Origin: Pogonophryne albipinna
Taxonomy: Eukaryota > Chordata > Actinopteri > Perciformes > Artedidraconidae
Direction of reading: 5' to 3'
DNA length: 64,000 nt
Assembly (NCBI GenBank): GCA_028583405.1
Contig: CM053253.1
Location: 7,280,451 to 7,344,450 of the forward strand
This document shows, piece by piece, positions 1 to 10,400 of this stretch. A model generated the notes under the pieces. It saw only the letters and a program-made list of their open reading frames with translations, was not told the DNA's origin and made no database searches. Position numbers and translations under genes: made by a program. The number at the start of each line of letters is the position of its first letter. The first letter of the stretch is position 1.

Positions 1-269
1 ATCATTCAAGGGTGGTTTTCACCATAAGTAAAAAAAAAATTTGGACGGACACTATAATTTACATTTTTTTTATTGTATTCAATCTGAATTTACTTTAAAA
101 TAAAAACATCTATATTGATTCTGACACTTCTACATCCAACTCACAGGTGTAATATTGCTTTGAGATTTTTTTATTTATTAATTTAACCCTTTTAGAAGGG
201 AAGATATGGCATTTGTTCTGGGAATGTCATTTTCGAGCCTGAGACCTGAAAAACAGGCTCGGGGCTTAA
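1..269 (+). mobile_element. 3' end fragment of a piggyBac-like element
   Basis: This stretch is clearly related to positions 29221-29489, the right end of the large TTAA-flanked element in gdap1l1 intron 4. Both share the block starting atcattc(a/g)agggtggttt, the phrase tctacatccaactcacag, and an end reading cctgaaaaacaggctc followed by gggcttaa. The copy is cut by the window edge on the left and ends at TTAA (266-269), as expected for piggyBac superfamily insertions. The family call rests on the TTAA ends of the longer copy and is inference. Confidence 0.6.
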
Positions 270-569
270 CTGGTGATGCCATCCTCAAGAGAAAACAAAG
301 CACAAAAGTGACAGAGACAGGCTATCAGTTTCCCTGGGTTTCCAGTCTTCATGCTAAGCTAAGCTAACTGTCTCCTGTAGCATCATCTTGTCATCTTAAG
401 CCAAGACAGCAAATAATTGTATTAAACTATTTCAAAAACTATTTTTTTTTACTTTCTGTGGACTCAATTTACTGGTGATGACATCCTGAAGATTGAAAGT
501 CATACAGGTTTAAAAAAAAAAAAAACAGTTGCAGTTATGTTTAACAACTGTGTGTGTGTGCGTGTGCGT

Positions 570-607
<38 letters not shown>

Positions 608-1252
608 TGGTTGGTTGGTTGGTTGGTTGGAAGCACAGCTGATCCCTCCTATTTTAGACCATAAAAGTTGCATTAGTCTCTTTTATGGCTCAGGAAGTCT
701 CCGAGGGTTGAATGGAGAGAGAGGTAATGAGGTGAAATGCAGGACAGAACATTTCCTGCAGGAGCATTTATTTATTTATATATACACAGCACAGCGTCAT
801 AATTTATTTATAACTTAATTACTATTCAGCCATCAGGCAAACTGTGAATTAAACACATTCACTGCAGGAATGACTGGACAGATTTTCACACGAAACAAAA
901 AAAATATATACCATCAGGTTAGAAGATCATAGTAAATATAATATGTACAACAAAAGTGCTTATTTTTGGGGGGGGGGGGGGGTAATGCATATAAAACGTC
1001 ACCCAAATGCATCAAAAACAGTGCAAACAATCGCTGTGGATGTCTATAAAAAATATAAAAATGCGAAACTTATGAAAGGTTATTTTGTTAGTGATCAACA
1101 GCGCTGAAAATATAAAAATGTATTTTAAAATATCATTAATATAGATTTACTTTGAACGTAGTGGGAGAGAGCTGCATCATTTTATGCAGACATCGTCACA
1201 CTTGATTTAACATGAATTATGACTTTGTTTTCTTCCATTTAAACACAGTGTG
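270..1252. other. Non-coding region 3' of r3hdml
   Basis: No supported gene. It holds a (TG)n/TTGG simple repeat at 549-630, a run of about 15 G at 967-982 and AT-rich sequence. The part next to the r3hdml stop is presumably its 3' UTR. Minus-strand AATAAA candidates for polyadenylation lie at about 767-775 and 803-808, roughly 450-490 nt after the stop. The phrase actggtgatg-acatcct occurs twice (270 and 471), so part of the stretch is duplicated repeat DNA. Confidence 0.5.
549..630. repeat. (TG)n / (CGTG)n / (TTGG)n microsatellite
   Basis: Alternating TG with interspersed CGTG units passes directly into five TTGG units. The 93-codon open frame over it is a repeat artefact. Confidence 0.95.
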
Positions 1253-1385
1253 TTAAAGTCTTGTAAGTCTTCTGGGTGATGTTTTTGGGGAGCACTGGTT
1301 CCTCCAGCAGGAGCCGCCGTAGCTGGACGGACAGACAGAGCAAGGCTTGCCCCTCTTATAGGGGACCTCCCCCACCCAGTTGCCC
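1253..1385 (-). CDS. r3hdml: r3hdml coding exon 5 (residues 221-264 and stop)
   Basis: Acceptor TTTTTTCAG|GGGCAAC. It encodes [20 protein letters not shown] and on to a TAA at 1255-1253. The last residues ([12 protein letters not shown]) are basic and unlike the hydrophobic ends of human PI15 and R3HDML. Confidence 0.8.
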
Positions 1386-4300
1386 CTGAAAAAAACAAAT
1401 GAACATAATATTAGTTATAAGGTAATTTTTATTTTATTTTTTAAACATGTATTTATTTATTTTTTTGATATAACACATTGCACAAACACAACCGAACATT
1501 CACCAACATTAGACATATAGCAGATTACAAAATAATGCTAACAAATATATAGATACTAGAAATCAGTTTAAAGTACAGACCAAGAATATAATGACATTTG
1601 CAAATTCAACAAAAATACAATAAAAGCACATCCACAAACAGAGCAGAGTCAAGTTGACAGTTCTCCAAGTAGATTAACCTCAACATTTCCTCACAGTAGT
1701 TTAGTCTTTTCACTTTAACCCTCCATAGCTTCTGCAATGTCCCCATTTTAGCTATAAGACATTTTTAATGTGTGGGTTTCCCCTCAACATGTTGGTTTCA
1801 TACAAATACCTATTAATGAACGATACTGTAACTATTGTATATTCTTGTTGTCAATAAAACCAATAATGTATCTGTAAGTGAGTCACTACTTTACTTTAAC
1901 TCTTAAGTACTCTAAGCCTTAATTATTTCCAGCGCAACAGTGTGGAATGAGTTGTTTTCTCTCCTTGAAAAGCCAATGATAAATTCAAAAATAAGGAATT
2001 GGGTAGACCGGTTTTGTGCTGTTAAAATTGTATTTATTAAACTTGACTTACTTCACAGAGTAGTTGCAGACCAGCAGCGTCGCCTCCTTCCACGTGTTTC
2101 CAAACACCTTCATGTTGGAGCACTTCCTGACGGCACATCCCACTTTCTTGGTGCTCGCCCAAACCATCTGAGAGAAAAGAAAAACACTTTTTGATGCTTA
2201 TAGTTTATCCATAAAAGGAAACCATGCACATCTCCGCATTTAAAAAGTAATCTGGGTTGATATGTTTCATATATCATCTTTAGTAAGGGACTGTCAATTA
2301 TTAGGATGGGGTTAAGGGGGCTGAATCTGAAATCTTAAAGTGGACCTATCATGCAGTAGGTCTCAGATATATACAAATATTTTAAAAACATGTCTATGAA
2401 GTGTTTTGCTCAAAATACCAAACAGATCACCCATTCTAGCCATGCCTCATATCCCTCTATTTCACTTCCTGTTTCTAAAGTGCTGATTTGGGGTATAAAG
2501 CTTTAAAACAGAAAATAAAAATTGATTAAAGGAGGGGTCTGAGCTCATGCGGGACCCGGCAGCTACTGTCTAAACTAAATACTGCCGTGATGAAACGCCA
2601 TATCATGGATTATCATGGATTCTCTCTGAAACAGTATGGAGCTCAAAGGCTTTCTCTCTTGTCGGTTATAAGGTGAGTTCCTTTTTATTTCCTGCTTCTT
2701 CACACACATGCTCTCCAGTACAGGTTAGCTCTGAGTGTTAGCGATGCTAATGTAAACACCGACCATATTACGTCCAAAACAGTCGGGCATTGTTTCTGAT
2801 AGCAACGTTTCTGATTGGGCCGTGGGTCCACATTTCAGATATTACGTCATATCGGACGCAAATCTGGATCAGCTGCGTTTTTAGAGATTTGGGTACGGAG
2901 GAAAAGAGAGAGGGTTTTATTTTCTGACGCTGCGTGAGTTCCCTGACACACCGGGGACACATCTTTATGTATAGAAGACATCAGAAAGTGCATTTTGCAT
3001 GATAGGTCCCCTTTAACTATGACAAAATATGGCCCTTTCCAGGATAATGACTATTTTCTACAATCCCCCCCGCCCCACAAATATCTCCAAATATAATATG
3101 TTCTGAAAACATTAAATGACTGGATTATTAACTAGGCTGAGGGTGCAGCTTGTTGGCTGCTTTATTCATTTTATAACTTATAATTATACAATAAAATGGT
3201 AATATAAGTAATAGTAATATAAATGTAGGAAAGAAGGTTTATGTAATGAATATGCAGTTGCATGGTTACAGTATCCCAGAGAAGCAAAACCATGACTTTG
3301 GACATGTTTCATTGGGAACATGGAGTCCTCTTTGGATGAATAAAATCCATTTACAACTTTTCCTCTGTGCAAAAGAGACATCTACCTGGGTGTAGTGAGA
3401 GCAAACTGCTCCACTGCATCTGTTCGGGTAGGAGAAGTGATGCCTCTCCTCGTACCAGGACCGGACCAGATCAGTGATGGACTGGTACCTAAAAACAACA
3501 CACATTCAGTCATTCACATATACAAATAGCTCCATGCATTTTTAGATATTTTAAACCTGTAGTCATAGTATTTTAAGACCGTATTAGTGCATGAAATCAA
3601 GAGCTGATTCTTCATACCTTCCTGTAGTGATGGACAGGTTTTGGCCCATGTATCTCATGGCTTGTGTCGGACCGTGATCCCAAACGCATTGTGAGGCCCA
3701 GGAGTCAGCGGACTTAGCGAGTCCCTCATCCCAGAGCTGTAGAGACATGAATAGAGAGGAAATGAGAGATAAAGGGGTCATTCATTTCACTCTCTACTGT
3801 AAGAAAACAACATAATTAACTCTGTTCTATAGAGTTTTAATAAGACTGAAACCTACATCTGGTGCCGCTGTATTTGAACTGTTTTGTACCATAAAATAAG
3901 CCAATAAGGATAGTTTTGTGTTACATGCATTATAAGTTAGTTAAGATGCAGAATACATTTCAAGATTTTTGGGCTCAGGTGTGGTTTAATTTTTCCACTT
4001 GAGATGGGCTGCATTTCATTCTGGTTCGGGGTCCAATTGACTTGAACACTTTCATTCATTAAAACCTTCCCATCTCACAAACAAAGCTTTCACATTTGAA
4101 GGTTACAAAATAAAAAGGTATAAATATAGTATGTTGTTATATGAGATATGGTGTATCATTAACATTAAAAATCATTTGGACCCAAAGGTGTTTCAAAACT
4201 CCAATATCATAAATCCAAATGGACTTCTTTGGGATTTGGGTCCCGAAATAGAGCTTTGTTATAAAGCTTGAGGCTTTAATTTCCCAATCAACAATAAGTC

Positions 4301-4881
4301 AATGTTCTGTTCTAAATTTTAGGACAGAATCTGAAATATCAAGATGAAAAGGCAGATGTGTTTTCTTTGCTGTTTAAGGGACAGAATATTAATGTGGTAT
4401 CCCGAGTTGAGTTTGGCCTAAACTTGGTTCCAAATTTAGAATGATAAAGTAGCATGTACTGGAAATACTCAAGTGCCTCCAAACTGTACTTATAGTACTT
4501 GAGTAAATGTATTTAGTTACATTGCAGCACTGGTCCCTCTCCACAGCGTTCCCTCACCATGAACTCCATATTAGCTGCGGGGGGGAACACCCGTGAGCGG
4601 ACTCGGTTGTGGTAATCCAGCAGAGCGTTGATCTCTCTGGAGGAAACGTCTCTTCTGCGTCTGCTCTCAGCTGCACTGAGCATCCAGAGGTCAGACGGGG
4701 TCTCAGCTGCACTGAGCATCCAGAGGTCAGACGGGGTCTCAGCTGCACTGAGCATCCAGAGGTCAGACGGGGTCTCAGCTGCAGCTCTGCTCACGTTGAG
4801 AGGAGCGACAGCAGCAGCCTCTGAGAGAGGAGTCAGCCACAGGGAGGCAGCCAACAGCAGCTGAACACAGGCTGCTGCCAT
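1253..4881 (-). CDS. r3hdml: R3HDML / PI15-like secreted CAP-domain protein
   Basis: Five coding exons on the minus strand (4881-4558, 3736-3618, 3488-3386, 2167-2052, 1385-1253) join in frame to 264 residues; human R3HDML and PI15 are about 255. Residues 1-24 form a signal peptide ([16 protein letters not shown]...). A short propeptide ends in RRRR (residues 74-77), a furin-like site comparable to the basic RRKR of this family. The CAP domain runs from about 84 to 225: [27 protein letters not shown], the CAP1 signature HYTQMVW (179-185) and the CAP2 signature VCNY (216-219). A Cys-rich tail follows ([12 protein letters not shown]). CAP proteins of this branch are extracellular and PI15 was described as a trypsin inhibitor; the function of R3HDML is poorly known. 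The name rests on synteny with fitm2, because PI15 is similar in sequence. Odd points are a triplicated 12-residue block in the propeptide and a CAP loop lacking two cysteines. Confidence 0.85.
2052..2167 (-). CDS. r3hdml: r3hdml coding exon 4 (residues 183-221)
   Basis: Acceptor TCTCTCAG|ATGGTTTGG and donor GTGAA|GTAAGTC. It encodes [13 protein letters not shown] through [10 protein letters not shown], containing the end of the CAP1 motif and the CAP2 motif. Confidence 0.85.
2339..3012. mobile_element. TTAA-flanked MITE, family A copy 1 (in r3hdml intron 4)
   Basis: Flanked by TTAA on both sides (2335-2338, 3013-3016), with near-inverted ends AGTGGACCTATCATGCA and TGCATGATAGGTCCCCT. The interior matches the copy at 23081-23773 (tctcagatatatacaaa, accaaacagatca, gggacacat...). 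There is no transposase, so it is non-autonomous. TTAA duplication points to the piggyBac superfamily. Confidence 0.75.
3386..3488 (-). CDS. r3hdml: r3hdml coding exon 3 (residues 148-182)
   Basis: Acceptor TTTTTAG|GTACCAG and donor CACCCAG|GTAGATG. It encodes [14 protein letters not shown] through CSHYTQ. From memory of the family, the segment before CSHYTQ is about eight residues shorter than in human PI15/R3HDML and has two fewer cysteines. Confidence 0.85.
3618..3736 (-). CDS. r3hdml: r3hdml coding exon 2 (residues 109-148)
   Basis: Acceptor TCTCTACAG|CTCTGGGAT and donor GGAAG|GTATGAAG. It encodes [13 protein letters not shown] and [17 protein letters not shown], matching the PI15/R3HDML block LAKSAEAWA...WDHGP...GQNLS. 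Confidence 0.85.
4440..4535 (-). repeat. Fragment of a dispersed fish 'ACTCAAGTA' repeat
   Basis: Contains gtacttgagtaaatgtattt and ttagttacattgcagcactgg, the terminal phrase of a repeat family seen again at 38805-39235, 47243-47815 and 57780-58140. It ends 22 bp from the r3hdml exon 1 donor. Confidence 0.55.
4558..4881 (-). CDS. r3hdml: r3hdml coding exon 1 (residues 1-108)
   Basis: The start is the ATG at 4881-4879 because it opens directly into a signal peptide. The longer frame that begins at 5001 runs through a pyrimidine-rich acceptor (CCTCCGCAG ending at 4889) and is likely intronic upstream of it. The ATG has a weak -3 base (C) but G at +4. The donor is ATG|GTGAGG at 4557. The exon carries the 3 x 36-bp repeat. 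Confidence 0.8.
4667..4774 (-). repeat. 3 x 36-bp coding minisatellite in r3hdml exon 1
   Basis: Three identical 36-bp units (4667-4702, 4703-4738, 4739-4774) encode [12 protein letters not shown] three times, followed by a partial fourth start (AAES). The unit length is a multiple of three, so copy-number change keeps the frame. It lies between the signal peptide and the RRRR site. Confidence 0.95.
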
Positions 4882-5336
4882 CAGAGGCCTGCGGAGGGGG
4901 AGGAAGAGAGGGGGGAGGAGAGGGAAGAGGGGGAGGCTACAGCTGAACCACCTCTCTGCACGACTCTGAGAAGGAGACACGTTTATATCATTATCAGGCA
5001 ATTAACACATTTCAAACAGGTGGGGAGTTAAAGTGTTGGGGACATAGGGGGTCAATAAAGAAATGCAGGCGATATAATGGGGGGTCAGTATAAGGTCAGA
5101 GTAAATGATTACAAAGCCCAGGAAAAACAAGAAACTGTGTCAAGAATGTTAAAGTTACAGATCACTGCATGCATGCTTTTTGTTAATGTGAAAATAAATC
5201 TTTATGAAGTGTTTTCATTTGTTATTTAACATTTCTATTTTCCAAAACATTGTAAACTGTGACAAGGTGACAAAATGAAAGTAAGTATCAGTGGTATATC
5301 GTTTTCATTCTACTTATATTAATAGAATTTACAGTA

Positions 5337-6328
5337 CCCATCTATCTATCTATCTATCTATCTACCCATCTATCTATCTACCCATCTATCTATCCATCTA
5401 TCTATCCATCTATCTACCTATCTATCTACCCATCTATCTATCTACCCATCTATCTACCCATCTATCTACCCATCTATCTATCCATCTATCTACCCATCTA
5501 TCTACCCATCTATCTATCTACCCATCTATCTATCTATCTATCTATCTATCTACCCATCTATCTATCTACCCATCTATCTATCCATCTATCTATCTATCTA
5601 TCTATCTATCTACCCATCTATCTATCTACCCATCTATCTATCCATCTATCTATCCATCTATCTACCTATCTATCTACCCATCTATCTATCTACCCATCTA
5701 TCTACCCATCTATCTACCCATCTATCTATCCATCTATCTACCCATCTATCTACCCATCTATCTATCTACCCATCTATCTACCCATCTATCTATCTATCTA
5801 TCTATCTACCCATCTATCTATCCATCTATCTATCTATCTATCTATCTATCTACCCATCTATCTATCTACCCATCTATCTATCCATCTATCTATCCATCTA
5901 TCTACCTATCTATCTACCCATCTATCTACCCATCTATCTACCCATCTATCTACCCATCTATCTACCCATCTATCTACCCATCTATCTACCCATCTATCTA
6001 CCCATCTATCTATCCATCTATCTACGCATCTATCTATCTACCTATCTACCTATCTATCTATCTACCCATCTATCTAACTATCTATCCATCTACCTATCTA
6101 TCTATCACCCATCTATCTATCTATCTATCTACCCATCTATCTATCTACCCATCTATCTATCCATCTATCTACCCATCTATCTACCTATCTATCTATCCAT
6201 CTATCTATCTATCTAACTATATATCCATCTATCTACCTATCTATCTACCCATCTATCTAACTATCTATCTACCCATCTATCTATCTATCCATATATCTAC
6301 CCATCTATCTATCTACCTATCTATCTAC
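5337..6328. repeat. About 1 kb ATCT/ACCC (GATA-type) tetranucleotide satellite
   Basis: About 990 bp consist almost only of ctat, ccat and accc tetramers. Higher-order blocks of roughly 50-200 bp recur; for example the block around 5345-5545 reappears at about 5605-5780. On the minus strand it reads GATA/GATG/GGTA. The 364-codon open frame over it (IYLS/THLS repeats) is an artefact. It lies just upstream of r3hdml, within its 5' intron if the untranslated exon at 6630 is real. Confidence 0.97.
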
Positions 6329-6629
6329 AGTATGAAGCAAAACTGGAAACTGCAAAACTCTAAAGTTCTGCTGCAGCAGGTGTAAAATGAATAAACCAAC
6401 ACCAGGTTGATTTGCATATCCAAGAGTGTACAATAAAGCATGGTTTAGGAAACAGAGACATTTTTTCTAACGCCTTTAGATACTTAGAAAAACAACGAGT
6501 AAAACCTACAAAAAATACCTACAAGCAGTCACAACCAAAACAAATCTAAAATCTAAACTGTCATCGCTGTGCAAAAGTGTACAGAAGTAAAAGTGTAACC
6601 CAAAAATAGGAAAACTCTGAGTCTCTTAC

Positions 6630-6865
6630 CTTCATCTGTGGACCTTTTCACAGAGCGGAGAAATCCTCTCTTCAACCAGTCTTTGCAAACAAGCCCGTTT
6701 GTCGTGTGTGGCAGAGAGTTTTAACTCGGCGTTCAAAAAAACAAAACTCCTGGCTCTTCTTCTTCTTTCCTAAACCTACAGACTGTCTCTTTCTTTTTCC
6801 CCGCTGGAGACAAATTCACCACCACAGGAAATTGCTTTTCAGAGCAGTCTTATTTTTCAGACGTT
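6630..6865 (-). promoter_or_regulatory. r3hdml: Candidate r3hdml untranslated first exon and promoter
   Basis: On the minus strand a strong donor, GATGAAG|GTAAGAGAC, falls at 6630/6629. A TATA-like TTTATAAAGC lies at about 6889-6900, so a start near 6865 is plausible. It would splice to the acceptor just before the ATG (4888 or 4965). Nothing in the segment itself is coding. Sequence motifs are the only support; cDNA would settle it. Confidence 0.35.
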
Positions 6866-7687
6866 CAACATCACGTCAGATTTTTTTTATGCTTTATAAA
6901 AAACGTGTTAATGTTACTTTACTATACATTAAATGATGATTTGGAAAAGGACATTTGGGGTGTTTAATCATTCATAGTATTTCCAATAAAGACTTATTTT
7001 ATTTTGTGCTATATTACATTGCTCAGGGTTACATTTTATTTTCATTATACAATACAGGATTTCAAAAGGAAATGCAGCTGTAGCACCCTCAACATACAGT
7101 AGAAGTAATCATAATATTATAAAAAGTATACATATATATAATCCTATAAGTATCCTTATTATATTACTGTACATCTTCCTTTAAAAAAAATATTAGTTTT
7201 TCTTCTTTTGGTGCTACTTTTATGTACTTTGTTCAATTGAATTGCCTATTGTATTTTATAAATAGGTACAGTGCAATATCAGTGCGATATGATACATACA
7301 GGTTTTAGTGATTAGGTTATAGAAAGTATTACCAGTTTCTTTTAAATCAACGTTAAGACACTCACATTTTTAAACTGAGAGATTGAGGCTTTTTTACAGG
7401 AGCAAATATGTTGGCTTCTCCCCCTGACCTCCGCCGTGTAGTTTCAATAAAACACGTTACAAAAAAAGTTTAAATAAGCACGCCTTGGGGAAGGAGTGAG
7501 CCATACGAAACAAAGAGGAGAAGAAGAGTGGCTGCAGAGTCAGCGCTCATCTCCAGCTGCTTCCAGGAAGACAGATCCCCCGCCATGAGTAATGTTCCCT
7601 ACAAGAGACAGAGGACACTGCCAAGGTACACTGCAGCACCTGCTCTGAGCTGAGGTCAGAGAGATACTGAGAGCTCAGACACACGGA

Positions 7688-8105
7688 GAACTGAGACATG
7701 ACATGAAAACTAGAGCACAACAGATGCATAAAGTCTGATGCAATTATGAAATGATTACCATCATGTAACTGGCACTTTTTGGAAACACACTGCATTAATT
7801 CATGCCACAGTCCCTAAGACCAACAATGAACTAATTGAATAAACAGGACTGGTGTGTAATTAATACAATTCTGCAATTTTGTATTGTTATTTGTAGCTAC
7901 TTCACTACTTTAGACTGTAAACAACTGTTAAGAGGTGCATTGTTCACTTTCTTACAATTTATAGTTTTTTCTAACTGAACTAAGACATGACATGAAAACT
8001 ACAGGACAAAAGAACAAATTAAATCTGATGCAATTATTAAATTATTACCAACTTGTAACTGGCACTTTTTTGAAACACACTGCATCATTAAGTCATACCA
8101 TTGTC
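7688..8105 (+). repeat. Diverged direct duplication (about 125-bp units)
   Basis: Positions 7688-7813 and 7977-8105 share gacatgacatgaaaactaca, tctgatgcaattat, aactggcacttttt and gaaacacactgca in the same order. The units start about 290 bp apart. Confidence 0.75.
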
Positions 8106-8141
8106 CTTATATTTTGTCTTCCTTAACAACTAATGCTCATC

Positions 8142-8143
<2 letters not shown>

Positions 8144-8236
<93 letters not shown>
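8144..8236. repeat. (TG)n microsatellite, about 93 bp
   Basis: Uninterrupted TG dinucleotides. It is followed (8237-8372) by a dispersed fish repeat tail with gctttgagtggtc, aagcgctatataaatac and ccatttacca. Confidence 0.97.
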
Positions 8237-8238
<2 letters not shown>

Positions 8239-8940
8239 AATGCGTGGCACCTTGCACAGTAGCCCCTGCCTCTGTGTGAATGGATTGTGAAAGCTGACTT
8301 GTATAACGTAAAATGCTTTGAGTGGTCGTAAATACTGGATAAAGCGCTATATAAATACAATCCATTTACCATTAAAGTGTAGTATAACTGGAAATATAAA
8401 TCAATTTATGAAAAGCACAGAATAATATCATCTCTGACTTTTCCAGTTTACAGTTTGTAGACGAGGAACTTGATCCATGTTGGTTAGGATTCAAATGTCA
8501 CTTACAAAAGATGCAACATTTCCCCTGAAATTACATATTCAACAGTGTTTGCTTCAGCAAGATGACAGTGTGATTTAAACACAGTCATAAACGTATCTAG
8601 AGGTTAATCAAATGTTTACTCACATTCTTCGCTGTCGTGTTGTCACTTAGCTGTCAGGTCCTAAAGTTGATTCAGGAAGAAACAAAGAAAAGATCATTTA
8701 ATGCCGCGAGAAATTGGACATGTAGTGTATTTATAACAAAATACCACGACGTTTCAAATGCTTGTGTTTTCAGTTACTAATGTTATTTCACTTAGTGGAG
8801 AAACTCAATTTAAGTTTCAACAGTGCCTTGAGCCCAATGCCTGTGCGAAACAGATGCATGCTAACCATAGATGCTAACATAGCTGACATTGTGATGTGTA
8901 GCAGTTTATTCATCATGTTTGCCAATCTAGTTTGTTAGCA

Positions 8941-9075
8941 AGGTTAAGGTTCAAGGTTAGTTTATTTGTATAGCACATTTTAAGACACAGAGGCAATTCA
9001 AAGTGCTTCACATAGGCATTCAACACAATAATTAAAAACAATAACACAATCAAAAACAAAACAAAAAGAAGACAA
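8941..9075. repeat. Dispersed fish repeat, left part
   Basis: The phrases tttatttgtatagcacattt, ggcaattcaaagtgcttcac and the A-rich stretch after them are typical of a very common fish interspersed repeat. It appears to resume after 9456 (ggtttttaaccttagtttaaaagaac), so the family B MITE split it. Superfamily not determined. Confidence 0.55.
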
Positions 9076-9079
9076 TTAA

Positions 9080-9451
9080 TGGTAGGGTAGGTAAGAATGG
9101 AGAAACCAGCTCGAGTGCGCTAGAATTTGAAAGTACGCAGCCGAAAATAATCTGCCCCTTCCTCACAGAGCCCCTCCTCCAACACACACGAACGCGCACA
9201 TGACCAATGAGGGCACGAGATAAGTCTGTGCACAGATGGAAGGCTGACAGGCAGGTAGGCCATCCAGTTACTTTAGCCGGGCCGGCTCAGATGATTGGTC
9301 GTGCTTTTTACAGTACTACGGCTAACACAGATGACATGTTTGTATGTATTTATTGTCAAAGCATTTAATTTATTCATTGCTATCAGGATGTGAAGAGCAT
9401 TCCATGGAATATAACAAAAAGTGTTTCTGAAGTGAATTACCTACCCCACCT
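9080..9451. mobile_element. TTAA-flanked MITE, family B copy 1
   Basis: The 372-bp element lies between TTAA 9076-9079 and TTAA 9452-9455. Inverted ends are TGGTAGGGTAGGTAA and TTACCTACCCCACCT. The interior nearly matches the copy at 36464-36845 (gagaaaccagctcgagtg, accaatgagggcacgagat, gccgggccggctcagatgat). It is inserted into another dispersed repeat. Confidence 0.85.
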
Positions 9452-10014
9452 TTAATAAAAGCGATAAATTACTGGCTGCAACTAAAAGTGCAATGATAAG
9501 GCACAGTTAAAGGATATCTCAGGATAGGCTGCATTTAAAAGAAAGGTTTTTAACCTTAGTTTAAAAGAACCCAGTGTTCTTGCATGGCATGGCTTCATTA
9601 GCTAGCTGAGGCCAATGTGGATTTCATCTGATGGCAGCTACAGGCTCCAGAAGTCAGGGTTAAAGTGGCTGGAAAGCACAAAGTCACATTGACAATCAAG
9701 AAGAGAAAGAAAATGGCCTGTTTATATACTGCAGGGCTGATGAGGGGAAGTGGAAACAGGTGAGCAGGTGGGAGAGTAAGAGGGCATCTGGTGGATGGAT
9801 GGAGAATAGCAATTAAGTGTAAATCTGTCAGAAAAACAGAACTTGTGTTCTTCTTTTAGGGTGAGACTCAAAGCATTTCATTAAGTTCTTAACTGATGTG
9901 ATCTCAGCAAAAAAAAAAAACAGTACAGATGAGTTGAAGATTTAGCTGAAATTGATGAAGACATGTAATCTATACTAATATATTTTGGACAAAAATAAGA
10001 GGAGAATTAGACAT

Positions 10015-10400
10015 TCTTTATTAGTCCCACAGCAAGGAAATGTTGTTACAGGGACACATGGGACACTACAGATACACCGGCCAAAATAAAGTTAGTAGAT
10101 TCATTTATAAAAAAACATAGACGGAAGCACACGTAAAAAAGTGTATATTGAACACAACAGTGTTAACAACAATGATAACAGTCTGAGGTAGGGAAGTACA
10201 GTGGCAGCCAATCAAAACAAAGAGTGTGTAGTACAGTATAGTGCACATTGCAGGGTTATTGCATGATAGTCTGTGGAGTATCAGGTGGTCTACCAGGGTC
10301 TGTGGTGGTTGTACAGTCAGACCGCTGCAAGAAGAAAGGACTTGCGATATCTCTCCATGAGAAACGGGCTGTGAGTGTTGCGTGTGTCACGTGATTTCAT
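10015..10400 (-). mobile_element. 5'-truncated LINE 3' end (L2/Rex-like)
   Basis: Read on the minus strand, 10395-10340 encodes RYRKSFLLAAV before a stop, resembling the end of the reverse-transcriptase ORF of fish L2/Rex-type elements. About 300 bp of 3' UTR follow, ending with ...gggactaataaagaatg at about 10015. The rest of the element is missing. Confidence 0.6.

Noticed and set aside
4889..5001. N-terminal extension of r3hdml starting MPDNDINV
   Set aside because: It crosses a long pyrimidine tract and CAG acceptor just before the signal peptide; the downstream ATG gives a proper secretory start.
5291..6385. 364-codon open frame rich in IYLS/THLS repeats
   Set aside because: It is the translation of the ATCT/CCAT tetranucleotide array; no non-repeat protein sequence and no family match.
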